Source: Ifrita kowaldi (taxonomy: Eukaryota > Chordata > Aves > Passeriformes > Cinclosomatidae). Taken from it: a DNA stretch of 64,000 nt. Numbering within the stretch: the stretch's first letter is position 1; each line of letters begins with the position of its first letter. The position numbers were made by a program, and so were the translations under genes. Of this stretch, positions 1 to 12,168 are shown piece after piece. Location: NCBI GenBank assembly GCA_013398055.1, contig VZRS01010744.1, positions 243,139 through 307,138 on the forward strand, in the 5' to 3' direction. The notes beneath the pieces are model-generated. The model made no database searches. It saw only the letters and a list, made by a program, of their open reading frames with translations, and was not told the origin of the DNA.

Positions 1-3000
1 ATCTCCTAAAAGGCCCTTTGAATCCTTCATCTCATGAAAAAAAAACGTACATTGTATATTATGCTATTCAATCCTATTGTTCAGTATCAATGCAAGACCA
101 TAAAACAGAGATTTTATTGACCTAGATGTAGAATTTCTGGACATCTGACTGTTCTTCTTCTCTTCTCATCCTCTGCCATCAGTGTCATCACCTAGTTGCC
201 CATATGTTTGTAAGAAATAAGGACTTGGATAAAACCCAGGAGCCTGCAGATTAATTAAAGCATGAATAAGGAAATACATTACACAGCTGACAGACAACAA
301 GTTGAGGAAGTACTCATCTACTGACTGTCAAGGAATGCGTACTTTGAAGGTGCTACTGTGTTTGTACCTTAACCTGAATGGTAAAATAGCAGCATTCACT
401 ATTGCACACTTTCCTCTTTTCCTTTCCTGCCTATCTGAAAGTTAAACATTTGTTTCAGTGAGATTAAAAGCTCATTTGTTTGTCCTGAAAAAAGGATATA
501 ATTTTTTTTTTGGTAGTAACTCACAAGCGAGCTGTATGGAGTTGCTTCCATGAATGTGCTTAGGTCTTCTGTAGTAAGGATGAGAAAAAATGAATCATAT
601 GGTAGAGAGCAGTGCTTTACATGTAGCCAAGCAGATTTTGATACAAGATGCTCAACTAACTGGGATTTTAGCTTTTCAGAAAACATACCTCTATCCTTAA
701 GCTCCTGTTCTCTGCAGAGCTGCTGCCTGTGCAGAGGGTCTCAGCTGAGGCAAGCCGAGCACAGTACTGTCAACAGGGTGGCTGAGCATGGCCTAAAATG
801 AAAGTGTTAGCATCTTTCTCTGTCTCTTTCCTTCGTCTACAGAACCAGTTTAGTCTCCTGACACCCACCAGTTTCAAAGATCACTTGCTGAACTTGCTTC
901 TTCCAGAGGTATGCCTTAAATTTGTCTGTCAATATAGTAAAGTTTTATTCTCGTATTCAAGATTTTCTATAAAGAATGAGGATTGGAAATAACCATATTT
1001 TTAATTTAAATGCAGAATTTTAAATTGATGGGTTTCTGGATGCAGAAGAAGGATGCAGAAGATCCTCGTATCATTTACCTTCTTGTTTTGCATGTTTATT
1101 ATAATCATAATGTGTGCACTTTAGTTGTACTGATTTTATACACTAAGTCCTGATAATGTTGTAAGTGTACACATTGTGTTTGAATTCTGATACTTGCTTT
1201 ATGAGTAGAATACTCAGAAAAAGTGAATATTGTAGTAATCCTGACCTCATTTACATTCATATAAATGTATGTAATCATAGACTACTCATGAAAAAAAACA
1301 TACTGCAAAAACATACTTAGTTAAAACTAGTCTCATAATCTTTTACACAGTTATAGTTTCTATTTTTACAGTTAGCACTTGTATAAATCTTCATTGTTCT
1401 CCAAAGAGAAACTTATCGTGAATGGTATCTGATGCAGCAGTAACACAAATCTTTCATTATGTTTTATAGTATCATAAGTAAAACAGAGATAGAGAACTTA
1501 ACATATAGATATTTGTTTTGTAAAAGTGGAAAAATGCATCTGAAAACAATCTGATCCTGTGTGTTATTTTTGCTGCATAAAGATTCAGCTTCATAAGGAG
1601 CCAAGTCCTCTGTCTTTTACTCCCCACAACACACTGTAAAGTAATGATTACAGCTAGTTCCTGAGGGGATCACTCAAGCCTACCTGAGTGAAGGAAGATC
1701 TAGATCCCAAATCTAGACATGCTCTGTCTAGAAAATGGACTCTCTGTCTCGTGTCTGGAGTCTTTGCTGCACAAAGTCTATCAAGATAATCTGTCGAGGG
1801 TTTACCACGACCTTCATGAAGAAAGCACAAATGTTCTGTCTGCCTCTGGATGACAAAGCAGTTTCCTGGATCCTGTTTCTCAAGTCTGACTGGGACATGT
1901 GCAGCCTTGTGAGCCAGGCCTTGCTGTGTAACTAAATAAATGTATTAGCCCATAGGAAGGAGCTGACTGCTTGCCTTAGGTGCTTCAAGGTTTTGCTGGT
2001 ACTTGGACATAAACATTCTGGATCTGTCTCAGTGACTTGCTTCCCAAAGTCTACCCTGATTAACTGGATCATTTTCTACAGATCTTTGCAATAAATTGAT
2101 CTCAGTAGAGCATATAGAACAGATTATTACTTTATTTTGCATTGCTACAAAAGGTTCTTCAGCACGTTTCTAAAAACAGGGTTTGGCACTTGGGTTGCCC
2201 ACTCTGAAGTGAAAGGTGAAAGATGTCGCTAATGAGGAAAATTAAGTTTAATCTCACTAAGGCAGCCCTACTGGCCTACATCATTAAAATATTATTTATG
2301 ACATATTTCGGAGGCAAATGTCCTATAAAATCCAAAAATTATATTAAAAAAAAAGTTTTCATTGTCTGTTAGTACACCAGATGATTGAAACTTGTGCACA
2401 AGGTGAGACAAACTGCCTGGAAATTAATGTTTTTATGGGCAAACAAGTGAACAGATACTCTTGACCAGATTCTTCAAAGTTGCTTCAAACAAAAATGTCA
2501 CCTTTTTAGTGCCTCCCATGTCTCAACAGTGCTTGTTGCATATATTAGATTTGCTTCAAGGTGATTTGAATGTACATGCTCCCTGTTTAAAAACTTCTTT
2601 GTTTTCCGTTCATGAAAGATCATTTATTCATATTTGATTTTATCCCCCTTGTCTTCGTCCTTATTTGGACTTCACATGCCTGGCAGATACAAATGTATAG
2701 AAAATAATCCATATTGCTTTGTATTGGATTCATGTACATTACAAAGGAAAATCCCCATAGCATTAGGATTTTGTGTGTATAAATTCCTCTTAGAAGTGTA
2801 CCCATAGTGAGTGCAGCACATTAACAAGCTAAAACAGAAGATAAATTTCAGCATCGGAATGGTTCTGATTCCTCTAACAGAGTTTGGGTTCTAATGATCC
2901 TGATTAAGGAAAGAGGATGCTAATGAGGAAGGCATAACTAATTATTCCATGTTGCTTGTTGATATGTTGTAGTCAAGGCAAGACCTAGCAGTACAATCTG

Positions 3001-5840
3001 TCAGTTACAACCAAACAACACAGAAAATTTAAAAAACAGAGACAGAATTATAATAATTAATTATTATTATTATATCAAAATAATAATTTAAGAATTCTTT
3101 CCATAGCTCCTCCATTTTTTAATTTGTGCAACATCAAGTAACAGGGAAAATGGCTGTTAATTTATAGCACCACATTTTTTTTTTCATCAAAAATTAAAGG
3201 TTGTTTTTAATTACCTAAAGAAGTAGTTCTGCAAGTTTACAGTGGTTTAAACTTCCCTATGCCTTCTCAATCCTTTGTACAGTCATTATGACCATGACTT
3301 TTAATACTGCTTTTTAAAAAAGAGCCGGTGTCTTGAGTGATCAATGAGTTCTGCTTAGTTATGATCCATTTATAGAGAACATTCTGTGTTTTCTCTCTCA
3401 AAACAAGGACACAACACAGTTCATCTCCTCTAATTTTAGAATAAGAATTTCAAATGTTTTAATTACATTTAGAAATCTTTTTCTTTTGTTTACATTTTTG
3501 GGAATCGTGTAGGGCAAGGTGACATTACAAAGAAAAGCATGGAACAAATCAACCCCTTGTCTTGTGTACAATATAAATCTAACCATGTGTGTTCCCTTCA
3601 GTGCAATCCTGCCTCTTGGAATAATCTGCCCTCCCACGAGCAGATGATGAAGTTAGTGTGTGTAAGTAGATCAGATGAGAAATGGAAGGACCTACCAAAA
3701 TTCTGTCTGTTGGGGACACTGAAGGTGGATGTGCCACCTCTGACACACTGCAAACCAAGCCTGTTGAAGTCCTGCACAGGATCTAATGCTGATGAAACTG
3801 AATATCTTCCAAATCAAAATGGTGTGTCTTTGTATTCTGCGTCACTGTGGTTTTATTTTCATTCCAATATTATCTTTTAAAAGTACCATGTGACTATGGA
3901 TTTTTATTATAATAATATAGCACATATGATAATGCTCTAGCATTCAAAATAATCCAAAATAACTTGAAAATAATGAGACAATAATTGCAGTCTTTACACA
4001 TGGTACTTATGTAATTATTACAGGATAAACTGATCTCATTTAAATTACCTATTTGATTATGTAATATATACTTTGTGAGATAGCGTTACCCAGTCCGTTT
4101 ATGTGTCCGTTTTGATTGACATCACTTTCACACTAAATACTCTCCTTCTGTATTCAGCTAAAATAGACTAAATTCATCATGCTCTGAATGGAAACTCAAG
4201 AATAAGTGTTTAGATAATTGGGCATCAGGGATTCTTGGAAGTCTTTATTATGTGAGAGTACCCAAATAACATCTGTTCCTACATTCCTGTTATTCAGGGT
4301 TGCTTTGTAGTTATTGGGTCTTCAGGGACATCAGAAGCAGGAAACAAAGATTTGCTGAATAAAATTCACTTTATGTAAAGCCTTTTACACCCATCTAGTT
4401 AGAGAATGTGGCCTGATTTAGGATAAGCCTAAATATCAGTAAAGAAAGGCGTGACTGGTTTTTGATACTCAAACCAGGCATGTGTAAGGAATACAGAACA
4501 AAGTTGTTTAGGAGAGTACCAATGCCTAGACACTTGGTGAAACCAAAAGGGAGACAGCTTTTCCAAGGCTTGTTTCAACATCAGTAATTTTCCCGCAAAA
4601 CCCAATAATTTCCAGTATATTCTCTACAGAAGATGATAACACAAGTTCAAAGGAAATGTAATTAAAGCTAAAAAACATAATAATGAGTTGTTTGAGAACA
4701 AAGGAAGAAACAGGTATGGTATGAAGGGCCCTGATCCTCAGGGATTGAAAGCAGCTAGACAAATGTAAAACATCAGTTGACTGGAATTATACCTGTTGTC
4801 TGTCCCAAACCCAATCTATTTATATCTCAGTTCCTTCCACAGGCTGGTTTAATGGTGAATTATGGTAGGATAAGTGAGAGATTGGGCTTTTCAGTTGACT
4901 AAGATTAATTTTCATCATTTCTCAATATTATGCATACAATCTTCCTGTCTGTTTCTGTTTCAAGGCTCTACTTTTGAACAGAAATTGTTAATGGTTTTGA
5001 TTTAACACTGATTTAGCACCCACTGCTGATAAAACACACCTCAATATCATGAAATCTCAAAAGCCGGCAACAGGTATTTTTTAAGTGTGCTGTTCTCAGA
5101 AAGTCCACCATCTTTTGTCTCTGTTCTCCACTCTGTTAAAGACATTTGATCACAACTTGGTTTTTACTGCATATGATGATAACTGGGATTCAAAGCTTTC
5201 TTTCTGTGATGTGTTAGCCAAGATAAAACTGATGAGAAAGGAGGCGCAAAATTTGGTTCTCTCTGAGGAAAATCAGGTGTATGACATTGTGCTGCTATTA
5301 GCATTTCTTATAGCATAACTTTAAAATGAAGAGGACGGGTGACTGATATAATTTAGGAACATGTTCTGTGGCAATGCATGGACAGGAAATTGACAGACAG
5401 GGAATCAGTGGTTAAAAACATGATTTTTCCACAGGATCCATTTCACTTTAGGATTTTTAGCATGCTCCACTTCTATTAACCAATGGTTATATGGAAGCTT
5501 TCATCTTTCACTAGTATTACCTCAGATGGTTTTAAAATTAAGCTGTACTTGAAAACAGAAAAAAAAAGAGAGAATTTTTTAATCATTATTAATTCTTAAA
5601 CAGCTGCAAATAAATATATACGAAATTAAAATTCACAGGCTTAGGAATTCAGAGGATCTTTTTCCTAATTTTTTTATAGCACACCTCTTTTTTTAATTAA
5701 TGAAAGATTAAAACCTAATAATCATTCCAAAGTTAAAGTATTGTATCAGACCTCTTCATGTCTAAACTATAGTTTTGGATAGTCAGAATACCAAAGCAGA
5801 GTTCTTTGCATTTTCAGACATATATTACCATTTACATTCT
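1..5840. other. Gene-free AT-rich sequence
   Basis: I see no gene in this stretch. The open frames are short, lack recognisable motifs and are rich in A- and T-containing codons. One frame at 3539-3880 (113 codons, plus strand) is the longest, but resembles nothing I know. The sequence at 1600-1940 is a little richer in G and C and contains an 8-bp inverted repeat (1712-1719 with 1725-1732), followed by an AATAAA word near 1934. An A/T-only patch lies at about 3045-3095. No CR1 tail was found here. Confidence 0.6.
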
Positions 5841-5867
5841 GGTCTCTTGAGTGTCACTGGAGAGTTT

Positions 5868-5936
5868 CGCTGCATTCCTGTGCCTTAGTTTTCCCATCTG
5901 TGAAAGGATGATGACAGCACTGACCTCTTTAATTGT
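5868..5936 (+). repeat. MIR/CORE-SINE fossil (core region)
   Basis: The stretch containing TGCCTTAGTTTTCCCATCTG (5881-5900) followed by TGAAAGGATGATGACAG closely follows the core of MIR-type tRNA-derived SINEs, where the family reads roughly TGCCTCAGTTTCCTCATCTG, then a purine- and GAT-rich stretch, then ACCTC. The trailing ACCTC is also present at 5923-5927. Only this core is recognisable; the tRNA-like head and the LINE-like tail are not. MIR elements spread before amniotes radiated, so a copy in a bird is very old. The match is by eye from memory of the family. Confidence 0.55.
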
Positions 5937-6819
5937 TTTGCATCCAAAATCTCCTAATTCATTAAGGTTAGCAGAGGCTGGCAGAACTTGCTCACAGTTG
6001 TGAAAGTAGGGGGCTGTGATTTCAGAGTGACCTTGAAGACCGTACAGGGTCTAATGTGGGTCTGTGAGAGCAGCTGTACTCAGGATTATGTAGATGACTA
6101 AAACAGGTGTCTACATGGAAGTAAATCACCAGCATGAAAGCCAGGCAGCAATAAGGAAGCTAAGGAAGTAGGAATGAACTGAGTCTAGAGCTGCTCCCAG
6201 CTCTGTCAGCCTGTGCGCTACCAGCTCGCTGGGCAACAGAGAAGCTGTGTGGGTCACACAGGAGGGGGCAGAGGGGAGGTCAGTCCCCAACTCTGTGGTT
6301 CCCTGATGGGGAACACAGAGCCTTGACATCATTTTATCCCTAGCAGTGGCTTCTCAAACTCCTCTCCTAACCTAATTTTCAGCACAGCATTAGAGACAAA
6401 GGTATATGGGTTCTAGTGACCCTTGTCCCTCTTATAGGGCTGTATTATATAACCTGTTAAATGATTATCTAAATATACTCATTATCATCTTCAGCAGTGG
6501 CAGTCATATGTCAGCACTTCACTGAAGGCTCTGTATACCAATAAATAAAATCTGCTTCTCAGTTAATAGTTTATAATCCTTTTTAGCCAGTATGCTATTG
6601 AAAACAAATTAACCTTATTCATATTTGCTTTTATCAAACTGGGAATGATATAACATGGGATTTCGTGGTATTTGCTTCCTAACTACTGTTCTGATTTTGT
6701 TTCTTACTTGCTTACTCCAGAAGATGTTCCAGTCCCTTTCACAATGGCTAGAAATTTCGGTGAAATTGTTCCTCTCTGTTTAACTCTTCTGTTAATTTTA
6801 ATATGGTGCTAATAAAGTC

Positions 6820-6860
6820 TGTTCAGAAGAACTGTTCAGAATAATAATTTCTTCTGAACA
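6820..6860. repeat. Perfect 12-bp inverted repeat (stem-loop)
   Basis: TGTTCAGAAGAA at 6820-6831 is exactly complementary to TTCTTCTGAACA at 6849-6860, leaving a 17-base loop. The loop itself repeats part of the arm (CTGTTCAGAA). Function is unknown; chance hairpins of this size occur in AT-rich DNA. Confidence 0.6.
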
Positions 6861-7464
6861 TCCCTGACTGCAAGTAAGGAAAGAAGGGAAGAAAGGAAGC
6901 AGATTTCTTCTCCTGCAGTCTGTCACCATCTTCAGTATCCACAATGTGTCATGAACCTCATGAGATATGAAAAGATCACTTGTGCTTTGTGCATTATTTA
7001 AAAATTCAAGGATTTTCCTGTAATGGAATAACTATATCTTTCTGAAGAAATTAATTACTGGAGCCCAAAATTTAGATATGCTTTTGGATGTAATATTGTG
7101 ATTCTTCAGTATCAAATGATGGTATGACAAGCCTAAGTCATATTACTTTTTTTGCAATAGCAATTTATTCTGTTAAGAAGTTGCAAAAACACCCTGTGAA
7201 ATAAGCAATGTGATACACTACATTATTAAAATGATTATTTACAGCTTCTGGAAACAGCCTGTTTTTAAATTCATACCTCCTACTGAGTTATTTTCTATAC
7301 ATTCAACACAATATTTTCCGAAGATGTTTTTCTCCTTTGGAAGTAGTTTTTAAGACATTATTTCAAATTATTTGCCAATTAGACTATAATTGTAGAAAGC
7401 TATCAGACTGCTTTCCATAGTCGTCTGATTTACTCAAAAATTCAATTGCTTTGTATTTGGTTTC

Positions 7465-7507
7465 TGCTTTCAATTTGTACACCATCAGTGTGTACAAATT
7501 TGCAGCA
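7465..7507. repeat. Perfect 11-bp inverted repeat with extended stem
   Basis: AATTTGTACAC at 7472-7482 pairs exactly with GTGTACAAATT at 7490-7500 around a 7-base loop. Beyond three non-ideal pairs, four more pairs (7465-7468 with 7504-7507) extend the stem. It is shorter than a usual microRNA precursor, so no RNA gene is called. Confidence 0.6.
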
Positions 7508-9127
7508 TTCCTTCTATCTGCACCTCTCCAGCCCTGCATAAGTGTCTCTGTCCGTGTTATTGTTAAAGTGAAAAATATTCTCTGCTGTCTTTTTCTTTAA
7601 AAAAAAAGTAATTTGAATCCTTCCACGTTAGATAGGAATATTCCAGCCCTTGATAGAGGTGCTCGTACAGATAAAATCCAAACCGAGATCCACGTGAACG
7701 TTATTGGATTTGTTGCTTTCTGTCTATCTGATCTCCTTCCTTCCTTTTGATATAAAGGTATTTGATTGAGAGCTATAATTGTAAATATTTGTTGATATTC
7801 TGATTATTTGAGGGTTTTTCAAAGTATTGCACAATTTGAAGTATTTAAAAAGTATTTAATAATCTTCTGGAGATATAATATTTAAATATTAGATATTTAT
7901 GCTATAGAATTGTGTTATTTTCCAGTGAAATATAATTCAATTAACCCTACATTTACTGATCTAGTGGTTTTGCTGTGATATCCCCATGACTTTAGCTCAT
8001 ACCCTAGAAATATAAAAACGGTAAGCAATAAAGTAAAATATTTGTATCAGTCATTTGTGTCCTTAAGACAAAATGGTGTGCACATATATTTTGGCTTAGG
8101 ACATCTATGGTATCTCTTAGTAATTTTGGAATATTTCAATTATTCTAATGTTGCAGCTAAATTACGAGCTAAAGGGAGTACAGCATAATTTCTGTATCTC
8201 TTTTAGGTTGTGCATAATGTATCTAGTTCCTGATATATGTAGTCCTGTTATGAATTATTTTTGGACACAAATTCTTTCAGCTCTGACAGGTCAGATTATG
8301 CATTCAATACAATTTTTGCTGGTAGACTATTGTTAAAACAGACTGTCATGTAGTAAAGATAAAGGTGGGTACCTTCTAAATGCAAAATTATTTAACCTGA
8401 TGATTTACAATAATTTTCTTAATTAGTTCACCTTTGATTTCAATAAATAATCCTTGATGAAATGAGAATCTCTTCCATCTTCATGATCTTAGCTATAGAA
8501 ACAGTTCTTCAAATTTCCATGGTAGATATAAAAATTACTCAAATTCATTGACTGCACTTGGCCAGGTCTCTTCCAATGTTAAAAGCCCATAGAAGTACTT
8601 CCTCATGTCTCAGAAGGATGCAAGAATTATCTCCAATAAATACTATCATGCCTTTGAGGCAGAAAGACAGATGAACTCCAAACCAGTTTACCTCATGTCC
8701 ATTCCTTACCCTAACTCAAAGGAAAGATTCTCATGCTTTGCTTTTCAGAGTGGGCAGAAATGAGGTGAAGTGGAGCACCATATCAAACCACAAATGTGTC
8801 CGTAAAACTTTCTGCCATGTAAAGGTGGCACTGAGAGCATGGAAGCTACTCTAATTTGCATGGTGTTGCAGTGGTTGTGTTATGACTCTTTCCCTTGTTA
8901 AAATGGTCAAATGAAATAACCCTCCTTCACTTCTTATCTGCTAGCTTTTTCCATCTCATATTACTGAGGCTGATAGAGGTGAGGATTTAGGCTTTAAAAG
9001 GTATGACAACTCAACCATTTCATCTCAACACTCAACAGAGTAAAAAAGTGTGCATGTTTCTCCTTGGGAAAAAAAAAGGTCAAAGAAGGTATTCTATTTA
9101 GCAGCAAAATATACCTAAAAAATTTTC

Positions 9128-9318
9128 ATAGTATCATAGAATGTTTTTGGCTGTAAGGGACCTTAAAGACCATCAAGTTCCAACCCTCTGCTGTGGGGAT
9201 GGGCACATTCCACTAGAATGGGCTGCTCAAAGTCCCATCCAATCTGGCCTTCAAGACTTCCAGGGATGGAACATCCGTAACTTCTCTGGGCAGGTTGTTC
9301 CAGCATCTCACTCCCCAT
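9128..9318 (-). mobile_element. CR1 LINE 3'-end fragment
   Basis: Read on the minus strand, this ends in the CR1 hallmark (…CATTCTATGATACTATG). On the plus strand that gives ATCATAGAATG, then GACCTTAAAGACCATCAAG TTCCAACCC, a CCAGGGATGG word and TTGTTCCAGCATCTCA. These follow the 3' untranslated region of avian CR1 elements in order. It is 5'-truncated, as almost all CR1 copies are. The 60-codon open frame across it is not a gene. Confidence 0.9.
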
Positions 9319-11875
9319 TTTGAATATATGGAGACTAAGTGCACGACAAAGCTCTGAAAGTCTGATTCAAGATATTATTTCTCAGTGTCAAAATCATGCT
9401 GTATGTTCCTACTTCTCTCTGCCATTCCTCAGAAACTGACTTAAAATATTTTCCTGTTTCATTAAATTGAAGTTGAAGGATGCAGAAAATTTCAGGCCAC
9501 ATTCAATCTTAACACAAGTCCCTCGTATTTGATGAGGCAGAGTTTTGACTGTAGGCACTATTAGTGTTTCTGAGCCCTTATTGTCTAAAGAGCTTCATCT
9601 GGTCTGAGAAGGCAATAAGAAACTGTGACTTTCCTTATGATCTTGTACACCAAAGAAAATACTTTGTTCATCTGCTTTAATTTTCCACCATGTAGGAGTG
9701 TTTTATTTAGTAAACATTTTTTGTGTGCTGTTTTTCTAAAGAATTTTGAAAAGTAGGGCAGTTTTTGGCTTTGACAGCATTGCCTCCTCAATAGAATAAG
9801 GTTGATATTTGGGAAAGGCTTCTCACACAGGCTCTTTTTCTGATTTTATTCCTTTTTGACTCCAAAACAAGATTTGTGAGTAGCACTTACTCTGGGATTT
9901 CGGTCTCTGGTTAGCCTTGGGTGGATGGGAATAGTTTAAAATACTGAAATATTCAAATAGATACAGTGGAAGTATGGATATATTTCACCGGCCAAAGTAT
10001 GCATGCTATCTGAAATCTCCAAGCCTTACATTCTGAAAACTGTCATTAAACACTGGAATATTCTCTGACAGGTTGCATAGCTTTCATGTTACATATTTAT
10101 ATTGTGCAGCTAAACCTCCTCCTTGCTCTCAGAACCGGTGGAAGGAATGAAAAATACGCAGAAACAGAAATATTGCCTGCCAGAATGGAGGGTCAAGCAA
10201 AACTAGCCTTTTTTAAGCAAAAAATGTGAGATGCTGACAATGTTATCAATTAAATTTCTCCTCCTTTCTTTCCTTACTTCTTCATAGAGATGGGGATAAA
10301 ACACCAGCATGACACCAAGAGAACCTTACTGCTGTATGCAGCTGTGATCAAGGCACTAATTTGTTAAAGTAACCAGGTATTTCTCAAGCCTCTTAAATCC
10401 AAGATCCAAACTTTGCAAAAACATATTCTATGGTAAACTTATTTTTGTAAGGCAGAAGAAACTGAAGAAAATTATTAAGTGAACTGTAACTTATGCTGTT
10501 CTTAATGCTCAGAGTAAGTATAGTGAGAGACTTAGAAAAGCCAAATTTTACCAGGAGATAATCCTTCAGAATTAATAGGAAATATTTTCTTTCTATTCGT
10601 GGCCCCTTCGGTGAGGTTTCTAATAACAAAACATAGGTACATATGCTTGCTTTATATTATGATCTGAATACAGATTACCAACTCATTTAACATATTTCAG
10701 GCACAAGACAACTATAAATAGTTATAATACTGTTTATTCATGTAAATTACTCACCTAGTTAATATTTTATTGATATTGCTGATTTTTTTGAAAGGTAACA
10801 CTTGTTCAAACCCTGGAAGATTGGTAGGCTTGGAACTCAGAGAATATTTTTCTTATCTCTGACCACCTTACTGGGTTGTAAAAATCTTCTTCCTTATAAA
10901 AAAGAATTCACATATTCAGTTTGATTTTGAGACAACATAAAATAGATGCACATATTAAGAAAAATTAAACCCAGAACGAACATCTATAAGAATTGTACTG
11001 AATAGTGCTGCATCACTCCCATTCTTTGTCTCTGTAAATTTTTGGTTTCTTCTCTTAATCAGATCCTAAGGTGAATTTTGTGTCCAAGATTTTCTGGAAG
11101 AGGTGTCAATGGTTATTCTCTGAGCGTCGATGGAGCAAATGAAAAGTGTCCTGATTCTCAAAAGTCCATAATGTGCAGGTACTCTCACTGATATAAGCAG
11201 GACTTGGTGGGTTCTCAGCAACTTTAGAAATCCTTCCATTAAAGTAGGAGCTTCTTTTGTCACATGAAGAAATGATGATTAAAACTGTGTTTTCCTGTGA
11301 ATACTACTTCTGAAACTGTGGTGTTTGCCATTCCTGCTTCTGAAACTGTAGACTTTATCTCCTCTAAGTTTGTAGTTTTAACCCCTTTTTACTTTTCTGG
11401 TTTCCACTCATGTAACTTCTCCAGCCTTCTGTTTGCCCAAAATGCTACATCTAAGATCACCATCTTCAGCTACTCTTACCACAACAAATGTTTTGTCATG
11501 CTGTACACTGGAATCCACGCTGTTACTCTGCTGGGAGCGTCAACACAATTTTACCAACAAATATATATTACCTACATTTTTTTCCCCCACAATTTCTTTA
11601 AATACATATTGAAAAATTATCCTTTAGATGATGGGATTTTTTGCCTTCTCATATTCACATGCCCATTGTCTTCTTCCCAATTCCCCAGATTTCATGTTTC
11701 ATTTTTGCTTCAAATGCTTTTTAATGTTTTTGTCAGCTTTATTTTGCTGATGCTGGCAGTGACTATGTCTTCATAACTTTAGTACTGGAGGTCATGTATG
11801 ATATAATAAAGTCATCGGGGGAAGGATTTTGTTTTACAGAGAATTTTGAAATGCTGTGGACATTTAAAATCAAGC
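9319..11875. other. Gene-free AT-rich sequence
   Basis: I see no supported gene. The longest open frame of the whole window lies here (11297-11776, 159 codons, plus) and is described separately. Other frames (for example minus 10393-10629) have no recognisable motif. Confidence 0.55.
11297..11776 (+). other. Long T-rich open frame, probably not a gene
   Basis: This is the longest ATG-to-stop frame in the window at 159 codons. The product would be rich in Phe, Ser, Ile and Leu, with hydrophobic stretches toward its C-terminus, which is what a T-rich strand yields by chance. The first part contains a near-repeat: CTTCTGAAACTGT occurs twice about 30 bases apart. There is no recognisable domain, no clear splice sites and no neighbouring exon. 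I do not recognise the protein and consider it most likely spurious. Confidence 0.15.
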
Positions 11876-12168
11876 ATAGAGTCATAGAATGCTTTGAGAC
11901 TATAAAGATCATCTAGCTCTAACCCCGCTGCCACAGGCAGGGACACCTTCAGCTAGAACAGGTTTCTCAAAACCTTTTTCAGCCTGGCCTTGAGCACTGC
12001 CAGGGATGGGGCATCCAGAACTTGTCTGAGCATCTTGTTCCAGTGCCTCACCACCCTCAGAGTAAAGAATTTCTTCTCAATATCCAATCTAAACCTACCT
12101 TCTTTCTGTGTGAAACCATTCCCCCTTGTCCTGTCACGACATGATCTTGTAAATAGTCTCTCTCAAAA
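11876..12168 (-). mobile_element. CR1 LINE 3'-end fragment
   Basis: The plus strand shows the inverted CR1 tail in order: GAGTCATAGAATG, AAGATCATCTAG, a CCACAGGCAGGGACACCTTC word, GCCAGGGATGGGGCATCCAG, TTGTTCCAGTGCCTCACCAC, AGTAAAGAATTTCTTCTCAA and CCCCCTTGTCCTGTCACGAC. This extends further into the 3' untranslated region than the 9.1-kb copy. It is inserted so that the element reads on the minus strand and is 5'-truncated near 12168. The open frames on both strands are remnants of repeat sequence, not genes. Confidence 0.92.

Larger units (their letters stand above)
5937..9127. other. Gene-free stretch with two perfect hairpins
   Basis: No gene is supported. A GC-richer patch runs from about 5980 to 6330 without recognisable content; the 68-codon minus-strand frame there is probably chance. 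A purine-rich run (AAGGAAAGAAGGGAAGAAAGG) lies at about 6877-6898. Two perfect inverted repeats are listed separately (6820-6860 and 7465-7507). The remainder is AT-rich single-copy-looking sequence. Confidence 0.6.

Noticed and set aside
4725..4742. GGGCCCTGATCCTCAGG resembling the same transposon end
   Set aside because: The likeness is limited to about 11 bases with no inverted partner.
9141..9323. Plus-strand frame of 60 codons
   Set aside because: It is antisense CR1 tail sequence.
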